Shown here: positions 53,629 to 62,609 of the stretch, piece by piece
How positions within the stretch are numbered: the stretch's first letter is position 1
Layout: the number at the start of each line of letters is the position of its first letter
Assembly: GCF_019456655.1 (NCBI RefSeq)
Contig: NZ_CP080332.1
Location: 3,038,001 to 3,102,000 of the forward strand
Length of the DNA stretch: 64,000 bases
Origin: Mycolicibacterium diernhoferi
GTDB lineage: Bacteria; Actinomycetota; Actinomycetes; Mycobacteriales; Mycobacteriaceae
Reading direction: 5' to 3'
Notes under the pieces: model-generated
What the model saw: the letters and a program-made list of their open reading frames with translations, nothing else
Told to the model about the DNA's origin: nothing
Databases searched by the model: none
Made by a program: the position numbers and the translations under genes

Positions 53629-54756
53629 CTACGGGTGGCGCTCCTCATAGCCGTCCCCGGTGGCCACCAACACCTGGGCGCCGACCGGGCTGCCACAGGC
53701 CCGCGGGCAACCGACGAAATGCCGGTGCACACCCGGGGTGCCCTGCCCCAGTGCCTGCCGCGCGTCGGCCCGCACATCGGCCAGCGACTTGTCACACCCG
53801 GGACTGCCGGTACAGGCGCTCACGGTCAGCCACGGCGAGTTCTCGTCGAATACCAGCCCCAGCGGGGCCAGCACCCGCAGCGACGCGTCGGCGACGTCCT
53901 CGGCCAGGTCGCACACCAGCACCGAGCGCCACGGCGTCACCACGATCGGCGCCTCGATGGCCGCCAGGAACTCCGCGGTGCGCGCCGGCAGCACACCCAG
54001 CGGCACCGCGGCGCCCAGCGCCACCCTGTCTCCGACGGGATCCGCCGTCTGCGGGATCCAGCCCACCGGCGGCCGACCGCTGTGAGGGGGATAGTCGTAT
54101 CCCGCCTCGGCGGTGACCGTGAACCCGTCCAGCAGCACCCCGGGATCGTCGAGCTCGGTGACGCGCCACCGCTTTCCCCGGATCGCCTGGAAGCGGCGGG
54201 CGATCTCGACCATGGTGGGCACCGCGTCCTCGGCGGCCAACCGGACACCGGTGTCCACGCCGGCGAGTAACAGCGCCACGTCCTCGGCTCCGGCCACGAC
54301 GCCGACGTCGGTGCGCAGCCCGGCCACATCGGCGCGTCCGTCGTCGAGGGAGAACCAGAACCGTCCCGGTAGGGCGGCCAGGGCAGGGTCGGCCTGCAGG
54401 GCGGCGTCGAGTTCGCCGACCCAGCCGCGGACATCGCGCAGTCCGCCGCTGCGCCCCGACAGTGGGGAGGACACGATGTTGCGGACCCGCTCATGGGTGG
54501 CCGAGGGCAGCAGTCCGGCGCCGGCGAGAGTCTCGGCGACCAGACCGGTTTCGGTGATGCCGCGGATCTGCAGGCTGCCCCGCGAGGTCAGCTCCAGCAT
54601 GCCGGTGCCGTGCCGGGAAGCCAGGTGCGCGAGGGTCTCCAGCGCCGCCGCCGAGAGGACACCGCCGGGTAGACGTACCCGTACCAGGCCACCGTCGGCC
54701 GCCTGGTGCACCTGCAGCGCGCCGGGGCAGGCGTCCTGATCACGGGTGCGGCTCAC
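53629..54756 (-). CDS. cobG: Precorrin-3B synthase CobG
   Basis: A 375-residue sulfite/nitrite-reductase-like monooxygenase that hydroxylates C20 and forms the lactone of precorrin-3B using O2, marking the aerobic cobalamin route. Two ferredoxin-like half domains are followed by the siroheme/4Fe-4S motif: Cys in [17 protein letters not shown] and in [15 protein letters not shown] 54756 ([23 protein letters not shown]) fits the family start. First gene of cobG-cobH-cobIJ. Confidence 0.93.
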   Translation of the reverse strand: MSRTRDQDACPGALQVHQAADGGLVRVRLPGGVLSAAALETLAHLASRHGTGMLELTSRGSLQIRGITETGLVAETLAGAGLLPSATHERVRNIVSSPLSGRSGGLRDVRGWVGELDAALQADPALAALPGRFWFSLDDGRADVAGLRTDVGVVAGAEDVALLLAGVDTGVRLAAEDAVPTMVEIARRFQAIRGKRWRVTELDDPGVLLDGFTVTAEAGYDYPPHSGRPPVGWIPQTADPVGDRVALGAAVPLGVLPARTAEFLAAIEAPIVVTPWRSVLVCDLAEDVADASLRVLAPLGLVFDENSPWLTVSACTGSPGCDKSLADVRADARQALGQGTPGVHRHFVGCPRACGSPVGAQVLVATGDGYEERHP

Positions 54757-54931
54757 GGGTCCACGGTAGCCCTGCGGTGCCCCGTCGCAGCCAGACCGGG
54801 GCGGTGACCGGGCACCGGAAAACGAGTAGTCCACTACCCGGTCCCGGGTCTGGGCCCGGTCCTACTGTTGCCCGGCATGGAGGCGCATTCCAGCGTCGGG
54901 TGGGTCCGCAAAGTATGTAGGAGGACTCGAA

Positions 54932-55123
54932 ATGTCCGATCTCACACCACATCTGGTTCACCGGCCGCATCTGCCGCACCCGGATCTGCATCGCATCGCC
55001 GATGTGGTGCACCATGCCGGGGAGAAGGCCCATGCGATGTTCGAGCACGAGGAGAAACACGCGTGCCAGCGGTACCCGTTCATCGAGGACGCGCTGATGT
55101 CGCGGGAGATGGGCCGCCTCTAG
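54932..55123 (+). CDS. Small histidine-rich protein of unknown function
   Basis: A 63-residue ORF with an exact AGGAGG seven bases before the ATG. Ten histidines, concentrated in HLVHRPHLPHPDLHRIADVV and continuing HHAGEKAHAMFEHEEKH, plus one Cys (HACQRYPF), give a pattern that could bind a transition metal. No signal peptide or membrane segment. It lies between cobG (divergent) and cobN (same strand); the sense of a cobalt- or metal-handling role is an inference from composition and place only. GTAGTCCACTAC (54826-54837), a 5-bp inverted repeat, lies about 95 bases upstream. I do not recognise the family. Confidence 0.65.
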   Translation: MSDLTPHLVHRPHLPHPDLHRIADVVHHAGEKAHAMFEHEEKHACQRYPFIEDALMSREMGRL

Positions 55124-55300
55124 ATCAGCCGGCTGCGCCCGCCCAGGTCAACGGCGCGGCCACGAGCCCGGTGTGAGATCGGCCACAGCGCCGCGCGCGC
55201 TGTCGGCTCCGGCACAGAATGCGGGCGGCGGTGCTTGCGCGGGCTAGGTTTTCAGATAACCCGGTACCGCCGGTACCCCCTTTTGAGAGGAGGCGACGTC

Positions 55301-55408
55301 ATGGCTTCACTGATCGCAATCGCACTTGGCGTGGTTCTGGTGATCGCCGCCATCTGCGCGCCCTATCAGGACTCCTGGTACGGCCGCTGGAGCCGTTCGG
55401 AACACTGA
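55301..55408 (+). CDS. 35-residue single-pass membrane peptide
   Basis: A short ORF: ATG preceded by AGGAGG seven bases upstream, one hydrophobic helix (LIAIALGVVLVIAAIC) and a polar aromatic tail (APYQDSWYGRWSRSEH). Direct GGTACC copies separated by three bases lie just before it (about 55262-55276). It ends 42 bases before cobN and could share its transcript. The combination of a strong ribosome-binding site and a clean amphipathic pattern argues it is translated. Function unknown. Confidence 0.55.
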   Translation: MASLIAIALGVVLVIAAICAPYQDSWYGRWSRSEH

Positions 55409-55450
55409 CCGGCCGGCCACGGGAAGCCGCTGGTGAGGTAGAAATGGTCA

Positions 55451-58400
55451 GTGCCGAGTGTGCTGCTGCTGTCGACGTCCGATACCGATCTGATCACCGC
55501 CCGCGCCAGCGGCTCGGACTACCGATGGGCGAATCCGTCCCGGCTTGTCGACGATGACCTGAGCCGCGAACTCACCGAACTGCTCGACGGCGTCGACATC
55601 GCGGTGGTGCGGATTCTCGGGGGCTACCGCGCCTGGCAGGACGGTATCGACGCCCTGGTGGCCAGCGGGGTTCCCACCGTCGTGCTGTCCGGGGAGCAGT
55701 CGCCCGACGCCGAACTGATGCGGCACTCCACGGTGCCCGCCGGCGTCGCCCTGCAGGCCCACATCTATCTGGCCCAGGGCGGCGTGAAAAATGTGGCGAA
55801 TCTCCACCATTTCTTGAGCGACACCCTGTTGATGACCGGCGAGGGATTCGAACCGCCGGTCGCCATCCCGACCTGGGGCGTGCTGGACCGCTCAGCGGCC
55901 GACACCGGCGCCGGCCCGACCGTCGCGGTGCTCTACTACCGCGCCCAGCACCTGGCCGGCAACACCGGCTACGTCAGCGCACTGTGCGATGCGATCGCCG
56001 AGGCGGGCGGGCGGCCGCTGCCGGTGTACTGCGCGTCGCTGCGCACCGCCGAACCCGAACTGCTCGAGCTGCTCGGCACGGCCGACGCGCTCGTCACCAC
56101 GGTGCTCGCCGCCGGGGGAGCCACTCCGGCCACGGCGGGCGCCGGCGGAGCCGACGACAGCTGGAACGTCGCCCACCTGGCCGCCCTCGATGTGCCGATC
56201 CTGCAGGGGTTGTGCCTGACCAGTTCGCGCGCCAGATGGTCGGAGAACGACGACGGCATGTCTCCGCTCGATGTCGCCACCCAGGTCGCGGTGCCCGAGT
56301 TCGACGGCCGCATCATCACGGTTCCGTTCTCCTTCAAGGAGATCGACGACGAGGGCCTGATCACCTACACCGCCGACCCGGAACGTTGCGCCCGGGTGGC
56401 CGGACTGGCGGTCCGGCACGCCCGACTGCGCCACGTCGACCCGGCCGACAAGCAGATCGCCCTGGTGTTCTCGGCGTATCCGACCAAACACGCCCGCATC
56501 GGCAACGCCGTGGGCCTGGACACCCCGGCCAGTGCGGTGGCGTTGCTGCGGGCCATGGACTCGCACGGCATCGACATCGGCGAGTTCCCGGGCATCGCGG
56601 CCGAGGACGGTGACGCCCTGATCCACGCGCTCATCGCGCGTGGAGGACAGGACCCCGACTGGCTGACCGAAGAGGCGTTGGCGCTCAACCCGATCCGGGT
56701 GTCCGCGGTCGACTACCGGCGCTGGTTCGCCACCGTGCCGGCCGAGCTGGCCGAGGCCGTGGTGGCGCACTGGGGTCCGCCGCCGGGCGAGCTGTTCGTC
56801 GATCGCAGCCGGGACCCGGACGGCGAAATCGTCATCGCGGCAATGCGATCGGGCAATGTGGTGATCCTGGTGCAGCCGCCGCGCGGCTTCGGCGAGAACC
56901 CGGTGGCGATCTATCACGACCCGGACCTGCCGCCGAGCCACCACTACCTGGCCGCCTACCGCTGGCTGGACGGCGAGTTCGGCGGGGACTTCAAGGCCGA
57001 CGCCGTCGTCCACCTCGGTAAGCACGGAAACCTGGAATGGCTACCGGGCAAGACGCTCGGGATGAGCGCCGACTGCGGTACCGATGCCGCCCTTGGCGAT
57101 CTGCCGCTGATCTACCCGTTCCTGGTCAACGATCCGGGCGAAGGCACCCAGGCCAAGCGGCGGGCCCACGCCACCCTGGTCGACCATCTCATCCCGCCGA
57201 TGGCCCGCGCCGAAACCTACGGTGACATCGCCCGTCTCGAGCAACTGCTCGACGAGCACGCCAACGTATCGGCGCTGGATCCGTCGAAGCTGCCGGCCAT
57301 CCGTCAGCAGATCTGGACGCTGATGCGCGCGGCCAAGATGGACCACGATCTCGGGCTGGAGGACCGGCCCGACGAGGATTCCTTCGACGACATGCTGCTG
57401 CACGTCGACGGCTGGCTGTGCGAGATCAAGGATGTGCAGATCCGCGACGGCCTGCACATCCTGGGCCGCGCCCCGGAGGGGGAGTCCGAACTCGACCTGG
57501 TGCTGGCAATCCTGCGGGCCCGCCAGCTGTTCGGCGGGGAGCAGACGGTGCCCGGCCTGCGCCAGGCGCTCGGGCTGGCCGAGGACGGCGGAGATGAGCG
57601 CACCGCCGTCGACGCCGCGGAGGAGGCGGCCCGCGGCCTGGTCGCCGGTCTGCAGGCCGCGGGCTGGGACGCCGCCGCGGTGGACGGGCTGACCGACGAC
57701 CCGGTGATCGCGGACATCCTGCGGTTCGCCGCCACCGAGGTGGTGCCGCGGCTGCGCGGCACCGATGGCGAGATCGCGGCGATACTGCGGGCGGTGGACG
57801 GGCACTACATCCCGGCCGGGCCGTCCGGTTCGCCGCTGCGGGGCCTGGTCAACGTGCTGCCCACCGGCCGCAACTTCTACTCGGTGGATCCCAAGGCGGT
57901 GCCGTCCCGGCTGGCCTGGGAAACCGGTGTGGCGATGGCGGATTCGCTGCTGGAGCGCTACCGCGCCGACTACGGGGACTGGCCGTCCTCGGTCGGCCTG
58001 TCGGTCTGGGGCACCTCGGCGATGCGCACCGCCGGCGATGACATCGCCGAGGTGCTGGCACTGCTCGGGGTGCGCCCCAAGTGGGATGACGCGTCGCGGC
58101 GGGTGGTGGACCTGGAGGCCATCTCACTGGCCGAACTCGGCCGGCCCCGCATCGATGTCACGGTCCGTATCTCGGGTTTCTTCCGGGACGCGTTCCCGCA
58201 CGTGGTGACCATGCTCGACGATGCCGTCGCGCTGGTGGCCGGCCTCGACGAAAGCCCGCAGGACAACTTCGTGCGCGCCCACGCCCAGGCCGACCTGGCC
58301 GAGCACGGTGATCAACGACGCAGCACCACAAGGATTTTCGGTTCCAAGCCGGGCACCTACGGGGCGGGCCTGCTGCAGCTCATCGACAGTCGCAACTGGC

Positions 58401-59044
58401 GGGACGACGCCGACCTGGCGCAGGTGTACACCGCGTGGGGCGGCTTCGCCTACGGCCGCGACCTGGACGGGGCACCGGCCGCCGACGATATGAGCCGCCA
58501 GTACCGGCGGATCGCGGTCGCGGCCAAGAACACCGACACCCGCGAGCACGACATCGCCGACTCCGACGATTACTTCCAGTACCACGGCGGCATGGTCGCC
58601 ACCGTCCGCGCGCTGACCGGTAAGGATCCCGCCGCCTACATCGGGGACAACACCCGCCCGGACGCGGTGCGCACCCGCACCCTGAGCGAGGAGACCACCC
58701 GGGTGTTCCGCGCGCGTGTGGTCAACCCGCGCTGGATCAACGCCATGCGCAGGCACGGCTACAAGGGGGCTTTCGAGATGGCCGCCACGGTCGACTATCT
58801 GTTCGGCTACGACGCCACCGCCCATGTGATGGCGGACTGGATGTACGAGCAGCTCAGCCAGAGCTACGTGCTCGACGACGAGAACCGTAAGTTCATGAAC
58901 CAATCCAACCCGTGGGCGCTGCACGGGATGGCCGAGCGGCTGCTGGAAGCGGCCGGCCGCGGGATGTGGGCGGCCCCGGAGCCGGCCACCCTCGACGGTC
59001 TCAAACAGGTGCTGCTGGAGACCGAGGGTGAGCTCGAAGGCTGA
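55451..59044 (+). CDS. cobN: Cobaltochelatase large subunit CobN
   Basis: A 1197-residue CobN/magnesium-chelatase H-type protein that binds hydrogenobyrinic acid a,c-diamide and, with an ATPase partner (CobS/CobT or ChlI/D-like, not in this window), inserts cobalt. Recognisable blocks: VFSAYPTKHARIGNAVGLDTPAS, DPDLPPSHHYLAAYRWL, VVHLGKHGNLEWLPGKTLG, VLPTGRNFYSVDPKAVPS, LSVWGTSAMRTAGDD, VRISGFFRDAFPHVV, TAWGGFAYGRDLDG and MSRQYRRIAVAAKNTDTREHD. The length is as expected. GTG start. Confidence 0.96.
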   Translation: MPSVLLLSTSDTDLITARASGSDYRWANPSRLVDDDLSRELTELLDGVDIAVVRILGGYRAWQDGIDALVASGVPTVVLSGEQSPDAELMRHSTVPAGVALQAHIYLAQGGVKNVANLHHFLSDTLLMTGEGFEPPVAIPTWGVLDRSAADTGAGPTVAVLYYRAQHLAGNTGYVSALCDAIAEAGGRPLPVYCASLRTAEPELLELLGTADALVTTVLAAGGATPATAGAGGADDSWNVAHLAALDVPILQGLCLTSSRARWSENDDGMSPLDVATQVAVPEFDGRIITVPFSFKEIDDEGLITYTADPERCARVAGLAVRHARLRHVDPADKQIALVFSAYPTKHARIGNAVGLDTPASAVALLRAMDSHGIDIGEFPGIAAEDGDALIHALIARGGQDPDWLTEEALALNPIRVSAVDYRRWFATVPAELAEAVVAHWGPPPGELFVDRSRDPDGEIVIAAMRSGNVVILVQPPRGFGENPVAIYHDPDLPPSHHYLAAYRWLDGEFGGDFKADAVVHLGKHGNLEWLPGKTLGMSADCGTDAALGDLPLIYPFLVNDPGEGTQAKRRAHATLVDHLIPPMARAETYGDIARLEQLLDEHANVSALDPSKLPAIRQQIWTLMRAAKMDHDLGLEDRPDEDSFDDMLLHVDGWLCEIKDVQIRDGLHILGRAPEGESELDLVLAILRARQLFGGEQTVPGLRQALGLAEDGGDERTAVDAAEEAARGLVAGLQAAGWDAAAVDGLTDDPVIADILRFAATEVVPRLRGTDGEIAAILRAVDGHYIPAGPSGSPLRGLVNVLPTGRNFYSVDPKAVPSRLAWETGVAMADSLLERYRADYGDWPSSVGLSVWGTSAMRTAGDDIAEVLALLGVRPKWDDASRRVVDLEAISLAELGRPRIDVTVRISGFFRDAFPHVVTMLDDAVALVAGLDESPQDNFVRAHAQADLAEHGDQRRSTTRIFGSKPGTYGAGLLQLIDSRNWRDDADLAQVYTAWGGFAYGRDLDGAPAADDMSRQYRRIAVAAKNTDTREHDIADSDDYFQYHGGMVATVRALTGKDPAAYIGDNTRPDAVRTRTLSEETTRVFRARVVNPRWINAMRRHGYKGAFEMAATVDYLFGYDATAHVMADWMYEQLSQSYVLDDENRKFMNQSNPWALHGMAERLLEAAGRGMWAAPEPATLDGLKQVLLETEGELEG

Positions 59045-59075
59045 GCACTCCCGCGGCCGACATAGGATTCACAGC

Positions 59076-59459
59076 ATGGCTCTCACCTTCTCCGATGTCG
59101 CCAAGGCCGACTACATCCTGCTGACCACGTTCACCAAGGACGGCAGGCCCAAGCCGACCGCCATCTGGGCCGTCCCCGAGGGTGACCGGCTGCTGGCCAT
59201 CACCCAGGCGAAGTCCTGGAAGGTCAAGCGAATTCGCAACACCCCCCGGGTGACGCTGGCCGTGTGCGACCGCGCCGGCAACCCCAAGAGCGAGCCGGTG
59301 GAGGCCACCGCGGCGATCCTGGACCAGTCCGCGGTGGCCCGGGTCTACGACGGCATCGGCCGCCGTTACGGACTGTTCGGCAAGGTGTTCAACCTGTTCT
59401 CCAAATTGCGCGGCGGCATGAAGAACAATGTCGCCCTGGAGCTGCGCGCGGCCGCCTGA
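59076..59459 (+). CDS. PPOX-class F420-dependent oxidoreductase-like protein (Rv2061c-like)
   Basis: A 127-residue split beta-barrel protein. MALTFSDVAKADYILLTTFTKDGRPKPTAIWAVPEGDRLLAITQAKSWKVKRIRN and the tail YDGIGRRYGLFGKVFNLFSKLRGGMK match the family and Rv2061c, which likewise follows cobN. It may bind F420 or FMN; the substrate is unknown. ATG 59076 is preferred to an upstream in-frame start at 59028 that overlaps cobN. Confidence 0.85.
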   Translation: MALTFSDVAKADYILLTTFTKDGRPKPTAIWAVPEGDRLLAITQAKSWKVKRIRNTPRVTLAVCDRAGNPKSEPVEATAAILDQSAVARVYDGIGRRYGLFGKVFNLFSKLRGGMKNNVALELRAAA

Positions 59460-59460
59460 C

Positions 59461-60357
59461 ATGACCGGAAGCTATCCTGCACAGACCCCGCAGCAGACCC
59501 GGCACAAGGACATCGGCCGGCTGCTGTTGCGCTGCCCGGACCGGGCCGGCGTCATCGCCGCGGTATCGACGTTCCTGACCGAGGCCGGCGCCAACATCAT
59601 CTCGCTCGATCAGCACTCGACCGAGCCCGAGGGCGGGATCTTTCTGCAGCGCACCGTGTTTCACCTGCCCGGCCTGTCCGCCGCCGGGCCCGAACTGGAA
59701 CGTGAGTTCGCCGCCCGCATCGCACCGGCCTTCGACATCGAATACCGGTTCACCGACGCGGCCAAGCCGAAGCGGGTCGCGATCCTGGCCTCCAAGGCCG
59801 ACCACTGCCTGCTGGATCTGCTGTGGCGTAACCGCCGCGGCGAACTGGACATGACAGTGGTCATGGTGATCGCCAACCACCCCGATCTGGCCGATCAGGT
59901 GCGCCCGTTCGGCGTCCCGTTCGTGCACATCCCGGCCACCCGGGAGAACCGGGCCGAGGCGGAAGCGCGCCAGCTCGAACTGCTGCGCGGCAACGTCGAT
60001 CTGGTGGTGTTGGCCCGCTATATGCAGATCGTCACCCCGGAGTTCCTGGCCGCCGTCGAGGCCCCGCTGATCAACATCCACCATTCGTTCCTGCCCGCCT
60101 TCATCGGCGCGAACACCTACCGTCGTGCCAAGGAACGCGGTGTGAAGCTGGTCGGGGCGACCGCGCATTACGTGACCGAGAACCTCGACGAGGGACCGAT
60201 CATCGAGCAGGACGTGGTGCGCATCGACCACACCCACACCGTCGAGGACCTGGTGCGCCTGGGCGCCGACGTGGAGCGCGCGGTGCTGTCCCGAGCTGTG
60301 CTGTGGCATTGCCAGGACCGGATCGTCCGGCACGGCAACGAGACGGTCGTTTTCTAG
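59461..60357 (+). CDS. purU: Formyltetrahydrofolate deformylase PurU
   Basis: A 298-residue enzyme hydrolysing 10-formyl-THF to THF and formate, which balances one-carbon pools. The N-terminal ACT domain (GRLLLRCPDRAGVIAAVSTFLTEAGANIISLDQHST) is a likely methionine/glycine sensor. The formyltransferase domain has RVAILASKADHCLLDLL, LARYMQIVTPEFL, the catalytic INIHHSFLPAF and GATAHYVTENLDEGPIIEQD. The start is one base after the previous stop. Relevant to metH, since both act on the folate C1 cycle. Confidence 0.93.
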   Translation: MTGSYPAQTPQQTRHKDIGRLLLRCPDRAGVIAAVSTFLTEAGANIISLDQHSTEPEGGIFLQRTVFHLPGLSAAGPELEREFAARIAPAFDIEYRFTDAAKPKRVAILASKADHCLLDLLWRNRRGELDMTVVMVIANHPDLADQVRPFGVPFVHIPATRENRAEAEARQLELLRGNVDLVVLARYMQIVTPEFLAAVEAPLINIHHSFLPAFIGANTYRRAKERGVKLVGATAHYVTENLDEGPIIEQDVVRIDHTHTVEDLVRLGADVERAVLSRAVLWHCQDRIVRHGNETVVF

Positions 60358-60422
60358 GGCGGCGCATCGACAACTGACCCGCGGCTCAGGAACCTGCCGC
60401 ACCTCCCGGTCGTTGTCGTGAC

Positions 60423-60983
60423 ATGGCAAAGCGGTTGTTCCTGATCTACCTGCTGGTCGAACTGGCGGTGCTGGTCGCCCTGGTGTCCACCATCGGGTTC
60501 GGCTGGACGGTGCTCGCGGTGCTCGCAACATTCATGATCGGCCTGCTCTTGGCCGGCTCGCAGGTCGCGCGCCATCTGCGGCGGCTGCAGGCGGCTCTGA
60601 ACTCCCGGTCGTCCTCGTCCGAGCTGGCCACCGACAGCGCCCTGGTCGCACTCGGGGCGATTCTGGTGGTGGTCCCGGGCCTGGCCAGTTCGGTGCTGGG
60701 CGCCCTGCTGCTGATGCCGCCCACCCGGCGCATCGCCCGCCCGGTCGCCGTCGCGCTGGTCGGCAGGGGACTGGCCAACGCCGCTCCGCTGCGGGTGACC
60801 TACATGGCGACCGGCATGAGCAGTCCGCACCGCCCGCGGGTCGACTATGTGGACGGCGAGGTCATCGACGTGGACGGCGAGGTGATCGACGTCGTCGACG
60901 CTCGGGCGAGCGAAGCGGCGGGGGAAGGGTTCGAGGGCACCGAACCGACGGTGCTGGAACGCCGCAGCACCACGGGCGATTAA
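60423..60983 (+). CDS. fxsA: FxsA-family membrane protein
   Basis: A 186-residue protein. Two or three membrane segments (LIYLLVELAVLVALVSTIGFGW, VLAVLATFMIGLLLAGSQV, ALGAILVVVPGLASSVLGALLLMP) and the motif PGLASSVLGALLLMPPTRRIAR define FxsA. The cytosolic tail has a tandem repeat GEVIDVDGEVIDV. FxsA affects exclusion of phage T7 in E. coli when overproduced; its native role is unknown. M. tuberculosis has it at Rv2053c in this same stretch. Confidence 0.85.
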   Translation: MAKRLFLIYLLVELAVLVALVSTIGFGWTVLAVLATFMIGLLLAGSQVARHLRRLQAALNSRSSSSELATDSALVALGAILVVVPGLASSVLGALLLMPPTRRIARPVAVALVGRGLANAAPLRVTYMATGMSSPHRPRVDYVDGEVIDVDGEVIDVVDARASEAAGEGFEGTEPTVLERRSTTGD

Positions 60984-60995
60984 CCTGTCACCTTC

Positions 60996-62606
60996 GTGAC
61001 CACTCTGCTGCTCAACGGTCGGGTACACAGCCCGGCCGCACCCGACGCCACGGCCATCGCATTCAGCGACGGCCCCGACGCCGCGGTGGTGTGGCTCGGC
61101 GCCGATGACACCGCCCGATCGGAGTTTCCGGACGCCGACGTCATCGACCTCGACGGCGCGTTCGTGGCACCGGCGTTCGTGGACAGCCACGTCCACCTGA
61201 CCGCCACCGGACTCAGCCTGACCGGGCTGGATCTGCGGTCTGCGACCTCACGTGAGCATTGCCTGACGCTGGTCGCCGAGCACGCACGACGCCATCCCGA
61301 CGGCATCATCTGGGGGTCGGGCTGGGACGAGTCGGGTTGGCCGGACCCGACCCCGCCGACGACCGCCGACCTCGATCGTGTGCTCGGCAACCGGCCCGCC
61401 TACCTGACCCGCGTCGATGTGCACTCGGCCGCGGCCTCGGCCGCGCTGCGCAGCGCGGTACCCGGGATCGCCGAGGCGGCCGGCTTCGACCCGCAACGGC
61501 CGCTGACCGCCGACGCCCACCACCGCGCCCGCGCGGCGGCCCGCGAACTGCTCACCCCGGCGCAGCGCCGGGCCGCGCAACTGGCGGCCCTCGATGCCGC
61601 GGCCGGCCACGGCATCGTCGCGGTGCACGAATGCGGCGGCCCCGACATCGGGGGACTCGACGACTGGCAGGCACTACACGCGCTGGAACACGGCGTCGAG
61701 GTCACCGGCTACTGGGGCGAGGCCGTGCAGACCGCCGAGCAGGCCCGCGCGCTCATCGCCGCGACCGGCGCGGCCGGCCTGGCCGGGGATCTGTTCGTCG
61801 ACGGAGCACTGGGGTCGCGCACCGCCTGGCTGCATGAGCCCTACGCGGACGCCCCGCACAGTTGCGGCAACAGCTATCTGGACACCGACGCGATCACCGC
61901 CCATCTGCTGGCCTGCACCGAGGCCGGCGTCACCGCCGGGTTCCATGTGATCGGCGATGCCGCCGTCGCCGCGGTCACCGATGCGCTGCGGCTCGTGGTG
62001 GACCGCTTCGGCGGCCCCGCGGTGGCACGGTGCGGGCACCGGCTGGAGCATCTGGAGATGGTGTCGCCCGAGCAGGCCGCCGACCTCGGCGCCTGGGGGG
62101 TGATCGGCAGTGTGCAGCCGAATTTCGACGCGTACTGGGGCGGACCGGACCGGATGTATGCCCAGCGTCTCGGGGTTTCCCGAGCCGCGGCGCTCAATCC
62201 GTTCGCGCTGTTAGCATCCCAAGGCGTGCCCCTCGCCTTCGGCTCGGACAGCCCGGTCACCGGGCTGAATCCGTGGGCGGGCGTCCGGGCCGCCATCCAC
62301 CACCGCACCCCCGGCAGTGGGGTGTCGGCGCGGGCCGCGTTCTCGGCGGCCACCCGCGGCGCCTGGCGGGCCGGCGGCAAGCGTGACGGGATGACCGGCA
62401 CCCTGGTCCCCGGAGCACCCGCCTCGTACGCGATCTGGGACGCCGGCGAACTCGCAGTGGCCACACCCGCGACCGAGAAGGCCGAACGCTGGTCGACCGA
62501 TCCGCGCTCCCGGGTGCCCGCGCTGCCGCAGTTGACCGACGAGGCGGAGTTACCGCGCTGCCTGCGCACCGTCCATCGGGGCACCGTCCTCTTCGAGGAC
62601 CGGTGA
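60996..62606 (+). CDS. Amidohydrolase family protein (YtcJ-like)
   Basis: A 536-residue metal-dependent hydrolase of the amidohydrolase_3 type. AFVDSHVHLTATG carries the HxH metal pair, FHVIGDAAVAAV and HRLEHLEMV further histidines, and AFGSDSPVTGLNPW the final catalytic Asp. A GTG start. Relatives act on N-acyl amides or cyclic amides; the substrate is not predictable. Confidence 0.85.
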   Translation: MTTLLLNGRVHSPAAPDATAIAFSDGPDAAVVWLGADDTARSEFPDADVIDLDGAFVAPAFVDSHVHLTATGLSLTGLDLRSATSREHCLTLVAEHARRHPDGIIWGSGWDESGWPDPTPPTTADLDRVLGNRPAYLTRVDVHSAAASAALRSAVPGIAEAAGFDPQRPLTADAHHRARAAARELLTPAQRRAAQLAALDAAAGHGIVAVHECGGPDIGGLDDWQALHALEHGVEVTGYWGEAVQTAEQARALIAATGAAGLAGDLFVDGALGSRTAWLHEPYADAPHSCGNSYLDTDAITAHLLACTEAGVTAGFHVIGDAAVAAVTDALRLVVDRFGGPAVARCGHRLEHLEMVSPEQAADLGAWGVIGSVQPNFDAYWGGPDRMYAQRLGVSRAAALNPFALLASQGVPLAFGSDSPVTGLNPWAGVRAAIHHRTPGSGVSARAAFSAATRGAWRAGGKRDGMTGTLVPGAPASYAIWDAGELAVATPATEKAERWSTDPRSRVPALPQLTDEAELPRCLRTVHRGTVLFEDR

Positions 62607-62609
62607 GGC

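Noticed and set aside
55844..55854. GGATTCGAACC, the complement of a tRNA T-loop
   Set aside because: It lies inside well-conserved cobN coding sequence, with no acceptor or anticodon arms around it.
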